A model generated the notes under the pieces. It worked only from the letters and a program-made list of their open reading frames with translations. It did no database searches and had not been told where the DNA came from. The position numbers were made by a program, and so were the translations under genes. Positions 1 to 11,222 of a DNA stretch of 63,459 nucleotides are shown piece after piece (position 1 is the first letter of the stretch; every line of letters starts with the position of its first letter). The stretch comes from Candidatus Latescibacterota bacterium (GTDB lineage Bacteria; Krumholzibacteriota; Krumholzibacteriia; WVZY01), in the NCBI GenBank assembly GCA_011772205.1, contig WVZY01000020.1:147945-211403 (forward strand), read 5' to 3'.

Positions 1-7
1 AGTGATG

Positions 8-160
8 TTTCCACAATAAAACTACACCACGCTCCACACCATCACGGAACACAACCTATCGGTTTACATAAGGAAGCTCCGTTCTTCCACATTTCCACAA
101 TACCTTCTACTTCTACTGTATTTCCATATAAAATATAGTAGATGGACTTATAAGAGACGA
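8..160. other. possible oriC fragment with DnaA-box-like motifs
   Basis: The 9-mer TTTCCACAA occurs twice (8-16 and 92-100), and a related TCTTCCACA sits at 83-91. All are close to the DnaA box TTATCCACA but not identical to it. An AT-rich stretch follows at about 121-155. The position just upstream of dnaN is where many bacteria have dnaA and the origin. The window starts too late to show dnaA, so this is suggestive only. Confidence 0.35.
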
Positions 161-197
161 GACCGCCCACCTCAAAGTGGGGAGAAAGATAATTCGG

Positions 198-226
198 TTG
201 AAATCTGTCAGTTGATCGAGTATAGT
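198..226 (+). promoter_or_regulatory. sigma70-type promoter for dnaN
   Basis: TTGAAA at 198-203 is followed after exactly 17 bases by TATAGT at 221-226. Transcription would start near 233, leaving a leader of about 75 nt before the dnaN start at 310. Spacing and both hexamers fit a housekeeping promoter. It may drive dnaN and recF. Confidence 0.6.
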
Positions 227-309
227 GTTCTTTCCAATTATAGGAGATTCGAGCGTCCCCAAGCCTTCGTGAGCGAAAAAATTATCCAAAGATGGCAGGA
301 GGTAAAGGT

Positions 310-1419
310 GTGAAAATCTCGCTGGCGCAAAAAGTCCTAACAAAAAAAATTCAGGGAATTTCAGCTGTCGTTCCTACGAAAACATCTCTTCCAATCCTAT
401 CGACGTTCCTCATGGAGGTGAAAAAAGACAAAGTTCATCTAACGGCGAATGACCTGGATGTATCGCTTACCACCATCGTCGATTGTGAAATCGAAGGTGA
501 AGGAACTATCGCCGTACCGGGAAAGAAATTCTTCGAAATTGCACGCTCGCTTCCGGACGATACAGTCGAAATAACCGCCGAAGCGGAGAAACTTGGAGTG
601 AAGTGCAAGAGGAGCCGTTTCAGAATCGTAGGAAAGAGCGCCGAAGAGTTTCCGAAGCTTCCCGAGCAAAAGCCACTTGCAAGCTTCACTGTAAAAACAG
701 AAACGATCAACAGCATGATAGAAAAAACAATCTATGCTGTTTCGAACGATCTTACGAGGCCGTCTCTTTGCGGTGTGCTATGGGAGTCCAAGGGTGGAAA
801 TATAACAATGGTTGCTACGGATGGGCACCGGCTGGCGAAGGTGGACTACGAAGGGGATTTCAAAAACTTGGAAGGAAAAGAGTTCATTGTTTCACCGAAG
901 GCACTGAACATTCTTCGTTCGTTGATAGATGAAAAGGAAGAAGTGAAGATATCGCTGGCGGAGAATCACATCACATTCGACCTCGAAGACAGCATCATCT
1001 ATTCGAGGCTCATCGAAGGGCCGTTTCCCGACTACAACCAGGTCATACCGAAACAAAATGAAAAGGAACTCGTCGTCAACCGCGAAGAATTAACGGATGC
1101 ATGCAGGCGAGTATCGATTCTTTCCAGCGTGATTACTCATCAGGTTAAACTGTCGATCACTCCGGAAGTATTGACACTCAGTGTAAATACTCCTGATGTC
1201 GGCGAAGCTGTTGAAGAGCTGCGGTGCAGGTTCAAAGGTGATTCGCTCGAAATAGGGTACAACGCGAGGTATCTGCTCGATATATTAAAAACCATGGAAA
1301 CTGAAGAGGTCGCATTCCTGCTGGATAGAAGCGACAACACTGGTATCGTAGTCCCAGTGGATGACGGCGAGGACCTTCATCATCAGTGCTTGCTCATGCC
1401 GCTGCGGTTGAGCGACTAG
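310..1419 (+). CDS. dnaN: DNA polymerase III sliding clamp (beta subunit)
   Basis: This 369-residue protein forms the ring-shaped processivity clamp that tethers DNA polymerase III to DNA. The sequence shows the three tandem clamp domains of the family, with typical stretches such as LPILSTFL near the N terminus, VATDGHRLA in the middle and a C terminus ending LMPLRLSD. The GTG at 310 is preferred over the in-frame ATG at 292, because a strong ribosome site (CAGGAGG, 296-302) lies 7 bases before it and the protein then starts MKISLAQK, as clamps normally do. recF follows 11 bases downstream, so the two are probably co-transcribed. Confidence 0.97.
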   Translation: MKISLAQKVLTKKIQGISAVVPTKTSLPILSTFLMEVKKDKVHLTANDLDVSLTTIVDCEIEGEGTIAVPGKKFFEIARSLPDDTVEITAEAEKLGVKCKRSRFRIVGKSAEEFPKLPEQKPLASFTVKTETINSMIEKTIYAVSNDLTRPSLCGVLWESKGGNITMVATDGHRLAKVDYEGDFKNLEGKEFIVSPKALNILRSLIDEKEEVKISLAENHITFDLEDSIIYSRLIEGPFPDYNQVIPKQNEKELVVNREELTDACRRVSILSSVITHQVKLSITPEVLTLSVNTPDVGEAVEELRCRFKGDSLEIGYNARYLLDILKTMETEEVAFLLDRSDNTGIVVPVDDGEDLHHQCLLMPLRLSD

Positions 1420-1430
1420 GGTAGACGCGC

Positions 1431-2522
1431 GTGCTGATAGAAACGCTCTCGAGCACTTACTTCAGAAATCTAGCCTCCCAGACGATTTCATTCTCCCCCG
1501 GCGTAAACCTCCTCGTCGGCGAAAACGGTCAAGGAAAGACTAACGTTCTCGAGGCGATCTACCTGTTCAAATTCGGTAGATCATTCAGGACGAGAAGGGA
1601 TTCAGATATGATTCGTTTCGGGGAGGATTTTTGCAGGGTGGAGATCTGGAGTGCGCTCGAGCGCGGGGATAGCGAGCAGTTCTCGTTGGCTGTAGAAGCA
1701 AGCGGCGCCAAGCAAGCAAAGGTTTCTGGGAAAGCAATCTCGAAATTTTCCGAGCTCGTCGGCAAATACCCGTGCGTACTATTCGGGCCGCAGGACCTGA
1801 TGCTTGCGAACGGACCTCCAGAAGAGCGGCGGCGGTTTATCGATATGACGGGAAGCATGACGGATAGAAGTTACCTCGAGCTTCTTAAAGGATACCGCCG
1901 GGCACTCCAACAGAGAAACGCCGCCCTGAAACTCGCGGCGATCCCTGAAGAGCGGAGCTTGTGGGATAGAGAACTGGTCGAAAAAGGATGCGCATTGACG
2001 GAACGGCGGACTCGCGTCGTCGAACAGATTGTACGGCATGTTAAGCGCCACAGCTCGACGCTTTCTCATCTGTTTGAATTCAGCTTGGACTACAAAAGCA
2101 GCTTCATGGATGAGAGCATGGCAGCAACAGACGCGCGCGAAGCGTTTTCGATGAAACTGGCTTCAATGGAAGAAGAGGAAGCGCGGAGGGGCGTTACTCT
2201 CGTAGGGCCGCATAGAGACGATGTTTTCCTTTTAGAGGGCGGAAAGGACCTGAAGCGCTTCGGGTCACAGGGACAGAAACGGCTTCTTGCGGTCCTGATG
2301 AAGCTCGCCGAGCTTTCCTTTTTGGAAGCGGAGCTGGAGGAACCTTGCGTTTTGCTGCTCGATGATGTCTTCTCTGAATTCGACGCAACGATTGGGAAAC
2401 GCCTCATGCAGCTTTTGAACGATGGGCGTCAGGTCTTTGTTACGTCGCCTTCGCAGCTGGAATGGAAGGATGCCCGTTTTATGAAGAAATTTCGTGTAGA
2501 AGCAGGAACGCTGGGCGCGTAA
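1431..2522 (+). CDS. recF: DNA replication/repair ATPase RecF
   Basis: RecF is an SMC-like ATPase that helps load RecA at single-strand gaps. The 363-residue length is normal. The Walker A motif GENGQGKTN lies near residues 29-37 and the Walker B stretch VLLLDDVFSEFD near residue 306, with an ABC-type signature region (GSQGQKR) before it. Translation begins at a GTG 11 bases after the dnaN stop, and no good Shine-Dalgarno sequence is visible, which fits coupling to dnaN. The order dnaN-recF-gyrB is a classic replication-origin arrangement. Confidence 0.95.
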   Translation: MLIETLSSTYFRNLASQTISFSPGVNLLVGENGQGKTNVLEAIYLFKFGRSFRTRRDSDMIRFGEDFCRVEIWSALERGDSEQFSLAVEASGAKQAKVSGKAISKFSELVGKYPCVLFGPQDLMLANGPPEERRRFIDMTGSMTDRSYLELLKGYRRALQQRNAALKLAAIPEERSLWDRELVEKGCALTERRTRVVEQIVRHVKRHSSTLSHLFEFSLDYKSSFMDESMAATDAREAFSMKLASMEEEEARRGVTLVGPHRDDVFLLEGGKDLKRFGSQGQKRLLAVLMKLAELSFLEAELEEPCVLLLDDVFSEFDATIGKRLMQLLNDGRQVFVTSPSQLEWKDARFMKKFRVEAGTLGA

Positions 2523-2619
2523 CCGCTTGTGGTATATGTAGTTAAGGGACCAGAAAAAACATATTAATGACAAAAAAAGTATTTTAAAAAACCTGAAAAA
2601 ACCCGTATCTTTTAAAAGA

Positions 2620-2931
2620 ATGGCTGAGAATAATTTCACAAAGATCGGTGACATCCTCCCTAATATACTCAAAGCGTTTGGACTGGATCGGAAAATCAAG
2701 GAGAGACAAGCCCTATCTCTATGGCCGGAGGTGGTGGGGAAAGAAGTCGCTTCCCGAACAAGAGCAGTAAAGATCGAAAAGGGGGTGCTCCACGTTCATG
2801 TCGACCACGGCGCATGGATGCAGGAGCTCCACTTTATGGAGAAGAAGATACTTCAGGAGCTCCAGAAAAAGGCCCCCGATGTGGAAATCAGGCAAATCCG
2901 ATTCAGTGCGTCTGCAATCGAATCCACTTGA
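2620..2931 (+). CDS. dciA: DUF721 / DciA-like helicase-loading protein
   Basis: This small 103-residue protein matches the DUF721 (DciA) family. In other bacteria DciA interacts with the replicative helicase DnaB and assists its loading where DnaC/DnaI loaders are absent. Visible family features are the start with ILPNILKAFGL, the LSLWPEVVGKEVASRTRAV stretch and the VHVDHGAWMQELHFME segment. It sits between recF and gyrB, the usual position of this family, and ends 15 bases before gyrB. The upstream 97 bases are A-rich and give no clear ribosome site. The family assignment is confident; the role is inherited from studied relatives. Confidence 0.85.
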   Translation: MAENNFTKIGDILPNILKAFGLDRKIKERQALSLWPEVVGKEVASRTRAVKIEKGVLHVHVDHGAWMQELHFMEKKILQELQKKAPDVEIRQIRFSASAIEST

Positions 2932-4848
<1,917 letters not shown>

Positions 4849-4946
4849 GATGTCTGGATATCCTCGCACGATTACGACGTAATATTTCCCGCACAGCACT
4901 AATGAAAAGGCGACCTTGGCAGAATTTCTAGCACAGAAGGAACACA

Positions 4947-7382
4947 ATGGCAATTGATCGAGAAAGAATCGTTCCCGTCCATATCGAGGAGGAGATGAGG
5001 AACTCCTATCTCGACTATTCGATGAGCGTGATCGTGTCTCGCGCTCTTCCCGATGTTCGTGATGGATTGAAACCCGTTCACCGGCGGATTCTGACGGCGA
5101 TGAACGACCTCAATCTTGCTCACAACCGTCCCTACAGGAAATCGGCCAAGGTTTCGGGCGATGTGAACGGCAATTATCATCCGCACGGGACAGCGGCGAT
5201 ATATGAAACTATGGTTCGGATGGCCCAAGACTTTTCGCTCCGGTATCCGCTGATCGACGGTCAGGGCAATTTCGGCTCCGTGGATGGCGATCCCCCCGCC
5301 GCCGAGCGGTATACCGAAGTGCGCATGGGGGCGTTCGCCGAGGAGATGCTCGCCGATATCGACAAGGAAACGGTTGAATTCGGGCCGAACTACGACGGGT
5401 CGAGAATGATGCCGCTAGTGCTGCCGGGAAAGGTTCCAAATCTCCTCGTTAACGGCGCATCCGGTATTGCCGTCGGAATGGCGACGAACATCCCACCCCA
5501 CAACATTGGGGAAATCGTGGATGGAGCAGTGGCTCTTTTGGAAAATCCGGACTTGCCGGATGGTGCTCTTTTCGAACATGTAAAAGGGCCCGATTTCCCG
5601 ACTGCGGGCATCGTGCTAGGAAGGGTTGGGATCCAGCAGGCCTATACGACCGGTAAAGGACGTGTGATCGTGCGCGCAAGAACGAGCATGGAGGAGCTCA
5701 AGAACGAGCGCCAGGCGATCATCGTTTCCGAACTTCCTTACCAGATAAACAAGGCAGCTCTGATCGAGCGGATCGCCGAACTGGTGAAAAGCGGACACAT
5801 AGAAGGGATTGCGGACATCCGCGATGAGTCTGACAGGGAGGGGATGCGGGTGGTGATCATATTGAAAAAGGACGCCGATCCGCGCGTCGTCGAGAACCAG
5901 CTGTTCAAGCACACACAGATGCAGATCACTTTTGGAATCATCATGCTGGCTCTAGTGAACAACCGTCCTCAGGTTTTGAGCTTGAAGCAGCTCGTGACGC
6001 ATTTCCTCGAGCACCGGGAGGATGTCGTTGTCAAGCGGACGAGATTCGATCTCCGAAAAGCCGAGGAGCGAGCTCACATCCTCGAGGGATTCCGGATCGC
6101 ACTGGACCATATAGATGAAATCATAGCGCTCATCAAATCTTCAGAAACCCCGGAGATCGCCAAGCAAGGTCTCATGGCCGAGTTCGATCTCACTGATATC
6201 CAGGCTCAGGCAATACTCGATATGCGCCTCCAGAGACTTACTGGCCTGGAGCGACGGAAAATCGAGGATGAGTACCAGGAACTCGTCGGGCGAATCGCCG
6301 AGCTGAAAGCGATTCTGGGTGACAGGAGCCTGGTGCTGGAGATCATCAAGGACGAGCTCCTCGAAATGAAAGAAGCGTACGGGGATGACCGGCGAACGGA
6401 GATCCTCGACAAAGGAATAGTGGAGTTCGAGGCCGAGGATCTGATCGCAGAAGAAGATATGGCAATCACGATCAGCCACAACGGGTATATCAAGCGGCTC
6501 GCCCTCGACTCATACCGTCAGCAGCGCAGGGGTGGGCGCGGAGTTACGGGCATCAAGGTCAGGGACGAGGATTTCGTGGAGCACCTTTTCATTGCATCCA
6601 CGCACAGTTACATCCTCTTCTTTACTGACCGAGGGAAATGTCACTGGCTGAAAGTCCACGCGATCCCTATTGCGGGCAGACAAGCGCGCGGGAAAGCCAT
6701 CGTGAATCTCCTCGGCCTTTCGGAGGGCGAGCGGATTACGGGATTGGTACCCGTTTCCGAGTTCAGTGAAGATCAGTTTCTCTTAACGGCGACCAAGTGG
6801 GGGATGATCAAGAAGACCAATTTGAGTCTTTACAGCCGGCCGCGCCGCGGCGGAATCGTGGCAATGACGATCAAAGATGAAGACACGTTAATCGATGCGG
6901 CGATAACGAGAGGGGATCAGGACATTGTCCTTGCCAAACGCAACGGCAGGGCGATCCGGTTCAACGAGCGAGAAGTGAGGACGATGGGTCGGACCGCAGG
7001 TGGAGTGAGAGGCATCCAGGTTGATAAAAGTGATGAGGTCATTGGCATGGTGGTCGTTCAAAATGGAGCGACATTGCTTACCGTGACGGAGAATGGATTC
7101 GGTAAGCGCTCCCATATCGAGGACTATCCCACCAAGCACCGCGGAGGAAAGGGTGTAATAAACATCAAAACCACACAGCGAAACGGGAAAGTCGTCGCCA
7201 TCAAAGAAGTCCGGGATCAAGACCAGCTGATGATCATCACGCGGCAGGGAATCGTTATCCGCTGCCCGATTTCACAGCTTTCCGTGATTGGGCGAAACAC
7301 GCAGGGCGTGAGGCTGATAAACATCGAGGAAGGTGACGTGGTAGTGGATGTCGCTCACCTCGCGCGAGAGGACGAAGAATAG
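4947..7382 (+). CDS. gyrA: DNA gyrase subunit A
   Basis: GyrA is the DNA breakage-reunion subunit of gyrase. The catalytic tyrosine is Tyr122 in AAERYTEVRM. The C-terminal beta-pinwheel carries a GyrA box, QRRGGRG, near residue 528, which marks it as gyrase rather than topoisomerase IV. The 811-residue length is normal, although the acidic tail of some homologues is missing. In the quinolone-resistance region the sequence reads YHPHGTAAIYE. Alanine therefore occupies the position of E. coli Ser83 and glutamate that of Asp87. The start ATG follows AGAAGGAACACA. Confidence 0.97.
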   Translation: MAIDRERIVPVHIEEEMRNSYLDYSMSVIVSRALPDVRDGLKPVHRRILTAMNDLNLAHNRPYRKSAKVSGDVNGNYHPHGTAAIYETMVRMAQDFSLRYPLIDGQGNFGSVDGDPPAAERYTEVRMGAFAEEMLADIDKETVEFGPNYDGSRMMPLVLPGKVPNLLVNGASGIAVGMATNIPPHNIGEIVDGAVALLENPDLPDGALFEHVKGPDFPTAGIVLGRVGIQQAYTTGKGRVIVRARTSMEELKNERQAIIVSELPYQINKAALIERIAELVKSGHIEGIADIRDESDREGMRVVIILKKDADPRVVENQLFKHTQMQITFGIIMLALVNNRPQVLSLKQLVTHFLEHREDVVVKRTRFDLRKAEERAHILEGFRIALDHIDEIIALIKSSETPEIAKQGLMAEFDLTDIQAQAILDMRLQRLTGLERRKIEDEYQELVGRIAELKAILGDRSLVLEIIKDELLEMKEAYGDDRRTEILDKGIVEFEAEDLIAEEDMAITISHNGYIKRLALDSYRQQRRGGRGVTGIKVRDEDFVEHLFIASTHSYILFFTDRGKCHWLKVHAIPIAGRQARGKAIVNLLGLSEGERITGLVPVSEFSEDQFLLTATKWGMIKKTNLSLYSRPRRGGIVAMTIKDEDTLIDAAITRGDQDIVLAKRNGRAIRFNEREVRTMGRTAGGVRGIQVDKSDEVIGMVVVQNGATLLTVTENGFGKRSHIEDYPTKHRGGKGVINIKTTQRNGKVVAIKEVRDQDQLMIITRQGIVIRCPISQLSVIGRNTQGVRLINIEEGDVVVDVAHLAREDEE

Positions 7383-7508
7383 AATGCAGCGCAGCGAGTG
7401 CGGCGCTCTGGAGTTTCAACGGCTGATCAAACCAAAAGGGATTCAATAGGTTTCCTGTGGTAGCGTTGAGAGCGCTGCTGAACTCGAATTGCTGAAGCAA
7501 GGACAGTT

Positions 7509-8126
7509 GTGGAAAAAATATCGGATTTTACTGTTAGAAGATTGTCAAGTTATTACAGGATCCTCAGCGATCTGGAGCAAAAAAAGGTCCTCACCATTTC
7601 TTCGGCCAAACTTGCCGAGTTTGGCGGTATTACCTCCGCGCAGGTAAGAAAGGACCTTTCGTATTTCGGAAACTTTGGAACGCGAGGACTCGGGTATAAC
7701 GTCTCAGAGCTCAAAAACGAGATCACAAGGATTCTCGGCTTGAACCAAACCTGGGGCATGGCCCTTTTCGGCGCCGGGAGCTTGGGCAATGCCCTGTTTT
7801 TTCACCAGGGGTTTCGTGATGACGGATTCTTCTTCCGGTATCTTTTCGACGTTGATCTCGGTAAGATAGGGACAAAGTGGGGGAACCTGGAGATTCTTGC
7901 AGTCGACAAGGCAAAAGAAGTGCTGAAACGAGATCCTGTGGACATTGGGGTCATCACGACACCGAAAGAGGCCGCCCAGGATATCGTCGATCTGGCCGTA
8001 GAAGTCGGGATCAAAGGGATCCTGAACTTCGCCCCCAGGGAGCTGGTAGTGCCCGAGGGCGTGAGTCTTAGAAATGTAAATCTTGCCGTCGCGCTTGAGA
8101 GCCTCAGTTTTTCTCTGTCAATTTAA
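7509..8126 (+). CDS. rex: redox-sensing transcriptional repressor Rex
   Basis: Rex represses fermentation and respiration genes and leaves DNA when NADH is high. The 205-residue protein has an N-terminal winged helix (residues about 5-75, with SAQVRKDLSYFGNFGTRGLGY) and a Rossmann NAD(H) domain with the glycine motif FGAGSLGNAL near residue 82. A GTG at 7509 is the likely start. It lies 126 bases downstream of gyrA and just upstream of an unrelated secreted protein, so its targets are probably elsewhere. No complete Rex operator (TTGTGAA-n-TTCACAA) was recognised near the respiratory genes of this window. Confidence 0.93.
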   Translation: MEKISDFTVRRLSSYYRILSDLEQKKVLTISSAKLAEFGGITSAQVRKDLSYFGNFGTRGLGYNVSELKNEITRILGLNQTWGMALFGAGSLGNALFFHQGFRDDGFFFRYLFDVDLGKIGTKWGNLEILAVDKAKEVLKRDPVDIGVITTPKEAAQDIVDLAVEVGIKGILNFAPRELVVPEGVSLRNVNLAVALESLSFSLSI

Positions 8127-8139
8127 GGAGCAACGAAGC

Positions 8140-10056
8140 ATGCGGCGGTTCAAATCTGCAACGACGAATCTTTGGCGCACGCGGCTTATCCCTGCTTATT
8201 GTCTGATGGTCTGGTGGGGTCCAGGCGCCGTGTCTGATATCGCCACGGCGGAAAAGCGGGCATCTCAAGGGATGCCCTCCGATCAAACCATAGAATCCGC
8301 CTCCGATTCTCGATCTTCCAAAAGCCACGAATCGCGAGATCTCTCCGTCGGCAACAACCGTATCCGGTTTTATTTCTCACAGGCCGGCAAATGGCTTGGC
8401 ATTTTCCCCTCATGGGCGGGAGGCCGGAGCCTTTTTGAAAGTGGGGGTGTTTTTGTTCTTGCGTCGAATGAGGACGGCAACCTTCGCGTAATAGCAAACA
8501 CGCTGGATGGCACCCTCAGACCTAATGAGGTACGCATTGATGTTGGCAAATGCTGCGAAGGGATTAAAGGCGGCAACAGGGCACCTGCTCCAAATCCGGA
8601 TGACGATCGAGACGGTCGAACCGACGAAGATCGACTAGACGGCATCGATAACGACGGCGACGGGCTTGCAGATGAGGACTTTGCTGCGATCGGCGACGAA
8701 ATGGTCGTTGCCGAATTTCGCAGAATGGAAGGGGCGGGCTTCCCGGCGCTCAGCTTCCATCAGGAAAGCTATGCCTGGGCGTTACCGCACATTGAGGGAA
8801 TGGTTGCCGTTCGTCTCCTGCTCGAAAACGACGGCGAGGTTCCGCTCCGGGACGTCCGGATTGGAGCATTCTTCCAAAAGAAAGGGCCATGCACGTTAGT
8901 TGAGGAAGTTCTCACCAACCGCGCAAACCTCCAAGCGGATCCAGAGCAGGCCCGGGCCATAATCAGCCGCGATCCGAATGGAACCGCAGTGGGATTGGTT
9001 TTCCCTGAAACTGCCGGTCCCCAGGACGTCAAGGCCGCCTGGACTCTTTGGTCATCTGGACCGGTGATACCACTCGAGGGCAAGCTGGAGGAAATCGCAC
9101 GCAACGAAGCAGCTGCTATGGAAACTCCGGGAATAGCAGGTGGTACAGCACAAAGCAAAACATTCGATGGACTGGAAATCAAGAGGGTTGATCGCGGAAC
9201 GAGCGTTTCTGTTGGAGGAATATCGCCCGATTTGGGCGATCTCGCACCAGGAGAGAGGGTAGAAATTACAATAGCACTCGTCATCGTTCCAAAACCTGAT
9301 GCCTTGGAACGTGCCCTGGTGAACGTCCACAGAACCTACATTGGTGATGGTACACATCGCTTCATCCCTCCGCCGGTGCCGGTAACACCCTTTATGATAT
9401 GGGGAACATACGAGAAAACCGGGGAACCGCAGGAGGGGCTTCGCATTACTCTTGAGCGGCACCCGACGGCGAATGTGGATCCGACCCGTATCGTGTTCTT
9501 GAGCGGTGTGGACCTGGCGGATCTCGAGGTCCTGGCCGATACTTTGAGCGGATTCGTTCTCCGCATCAACGGTGCATCCGCCGGACGGCTTCTCAGAAGA
9601 GGCGGAGAGAGAATCGTCCTGAAGGGACGGGATGATACGGGAGCCTTTTTCGATGCAATCCTGAATCCTGCAGAGGAAGCCGGATCTGTCTTGTCCGCTG
9701 AGAGCGCCGAGCGTTTCTGGAAGACCGCCGGCAAACTGCCGGAAGATCTTCTTTCTGGATCTCCAAATCCCTTCCGTGAGCAGACGACCCTTTATTTCGA
9801 AGTCCCGTCCATACTGGAAACCGATGATGGTACCGAGCTTCGATTGCGGGGTTCTGTGGAAACGAGCCTCAAGGTCTATGATGTAACGGGACGTCTCGTG
9901 AGTGTTCTTGTCGACGATGTGTACGGACACGGCTCCTATCAATCCGATTGGCATGCCATCGATGAGTATGGGAATCCCGTGGCAAGCGGCGTGTACTACG
10001 TCAAGCTCCAGTTAGGTAAGCGGTATATTACGAAGAGAATCATTTTGCTGAAATAG
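8140..10056 (+). CDS. secreted protein with calcium-binding repeats and FlgD/T9SS-like C-terminal domain
   Basis: The ATG at 8140 is chosen because AAGGAG precedes it by 8 bases right after the rex stop. An open frame continues 19 codons further upstream, inside rex, without a ribosome site. The 638-residue product begins with a basic stretch and a hydrophobic segment (LIPAYCLMVWW), consistent with export. Residues near 150-175 are rich in D-x-D-G-D patterns (DDRDGRTDED, DNDGDGLADED), like thrombospondin type 3 calcium loops. The last 80 residues (VYDVTGRLVSVL to KRYITKRIILLK) match the FlgD-Ig/T9SS type A style domain common on secreted proteins of the Bacteroidota-related phyla. The middle is not recognised, so no specific function can be given. 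Confidence 0.8.
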   Translation: MRRFKSATTNLWRTRLIPAYCLMVWWGPGAVSDIATAEKRASQGMPSDQTIESASDSRSSKSHESRDLSVGNNRIRFYFSQAGKWLGIFPSWAGGRSLFESGGVFVLASNEDGNLRVIANTLDGTLRPNEVRIDVGKCCEGIKGGNRAPAPNPDDDRDGRTDEDRLDGIDNDGDGLADEDFAAIGDEMVVAEFRRMEGAGFPALSFHQESYAWALPHIEGMVAVRLLLENDGEVPLRDVRIGAFFQKKGPCTLVEEVLTNRANLQADPEQARAIISRDPNGTAVGLVFPETAGPQDVKAAWTLWSSGPVIPLEGKLEEIARNEAAAMETPGIAGGTAQSKTFDGLEIKRVDRGTSVSVGGISPDLGDLAPGERVEITIALVIVPKPDALERALVNVHRTYIGDGTHRFIPPPVPVTPFMIWGTYEKTGEPQEGLRITLERHPTANVDPTRIVFLSGVDLADLEVLADTLSGFVLRINGASAGRLLRRGGERIVLKGRDDTGAFFDAILNPAEEAGSVLSAESAERFWKTAGKLPEDLLSGSPNPFREQTTLYFEVPSILETDDGTELRLRGSVETSLKVYDVTGRLVSVLVDDVYGHGSYQSDWHAIDEYGNPVASGVYYVKLQLGKRYITKRIILLK

Positions 10057-10142
10057 TAACAGCGGCACATGCAAGAGAGCTCCTCTAGAGGACGCACAGT
10101 GCCCTCCCCTCGAAAGCGCGCTTCTTGTGCGCTCGGCTCGAA

Positions 10143-10805
10143 TCAGAATGACGCGGCTGCCCCGATCATAATTGAGAACACGCCGTTCTTTAAGTCAAAA
10201 TCCGATTCGCCGATTCCCAGGCTCTTACTTTCCGCGTCTATGGATTTCAGGCCTAAGTTGTACCGGCCGTCGACGACGATAATAGCCGAAACAAAATTGA
10301 AATTGAGGCCTCCCCCGAATACCAAGCCGAGATCGAAATCCTGCACCTGATCATCGAGTTCGACTGTTTGTTCGGAAACACCAAAGAATCCACTTGACTT
10401 ACCCGTGGCTCTCGCAGAAAGGCTGAAAGACAATGCTGGTCCAACAAAGAGATGTGGGATGATCGCACCGTCGCTGGGTAAAGAAGCTTTGAATAGTAAT
10501 GGGATCTCCAAATAGTTTAACTCGACTTCTCCCTCGTATCCAAAGGCTGTGCCCTGAGCACCTTTCCTCGATAACAAGATCTCCGGCTGGAGCGACACAA
10601 TTCTGTCAATACCGATCGAGACAAAAACACCTCCTATGAAATCGGTTTTCGATTCAGCGCCTTCGGCGTCATCTCCATTCAGCTTTGCGATGTTGATCCC
10701 GCCTTTAACGCCCACGCTGCTTGTCTTTCCTGCTGCAATATCGGTCTGTTGAGAAAGCATTAGGACTTCAATTGCGACCAATAAGAGAACAGAAGATCTC
10801 TTCAT
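10143..10805 (-). CDS. outer-membrane beta-barrel protein, PorT-like
   Basis: This 220-residue protein starts with a signal peptide (MKRSSVLLLVAIEVLML) followed by VGVKGGINIAKLNG. That segment is typical of the PorT/OMP_b-brl_2 family, whose members form eight-stranded barrels. Alternating hydrophobic and polar strands run through the rest, and the chain ends in phenylalanine (IGAAASF), the usual outer-membrane insertion signal. It is convergent with the secreted protein upstream, with an 86-base gap that contains a perfect 12-base palindrome at 10081-10092. The substrate or role is unknown. Confidence 0.8.
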   Translation of the reverse strand: MKRSSVLLLVAIEVLMLSQQTDIAAGKTSSVGVKGGINIAKLNGDDAEGAESKTDFIGGVFVSIGIDRIVSLQPEILLSRKGAQGTAFGYEGEVELNYLEIPLLFKASLPSDGAIIPHLFVGPALSFSLSARATGKSSGFFGVSEQTVELDDQVQDFDLGLVFGGGLNFNFVSAIIVVDGRYNLGLKSIDAESKSLGIGESDFDLKNGVFSIMIGAAASF

Positions 10806-11070
10806 AATGACTCCCCCTGTTAGATACTATTAAAAGCGATTGAGCTGCGGCGGAGCGTCGTCTGCTCCGGTCACCCGATGCCAAGCCGCCGACGGTCGAC
10901 ACTGCAATGTCAATATCTATCCGCAGCGATATGTGACCTGGACATGCTTGGACATCAATATTAACAGATTCGAGCGGATTTATCCCCTATCAGGCGCGGA
11001 ATTTGTTAAAATGTGTATGAAAGGCCGATCATCGGCGGAGCTGCATGAAGAATATGCGATAGCAAATGGA

Positions 11071-11152
11071 CCTTGATCACCCCTCGGCTCATAGTCCTCT
11101 CTCGCGCCCAAGGTAGTAGCGCGCTGAGGAAATCGCGCCGCGGCGGTCGAGG
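11071..11152 (+). repeat. covarying dispersed element, copy A (upstream of hflX)
   Basis: The conserved core (CTCGGCTCATAGTCCTC through TAGCGCGCTGAGGAAATCGC) is shared with copies at 17147 and 37325. The outer arms CCTTGATC (11071-11078) and GGTCGAGG (11145-11152) pair as RNA with two G-U wobbles, although their sequence differs from the other copies. Inside the element, TCCTC and GAGGA pair perfectly. The element ends 70 bases before the hflX start and is in the same orientation. It is the most diverged of the three copies. Confidence 0.65.
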
Positions 11153-11222
11153 CCCACAGGGCATTTTTTTCGCACCAAGGTTAGCTGTCCTCGCGAGTCG
11201 CAGCAAAGGGGGTAATTCACAA

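Noticed and set aside
10840-11076. A 78-codon open frame upstream of hflX
   Set aside because: It has no family resemblance and runs into the left arm of the dispersed element.
11073-11222. A 50-residue N-terminal extension of HflX
   Set aside because: This stretch is the repeat element, and a strong ribosome site is placed at the GTG at 11223.
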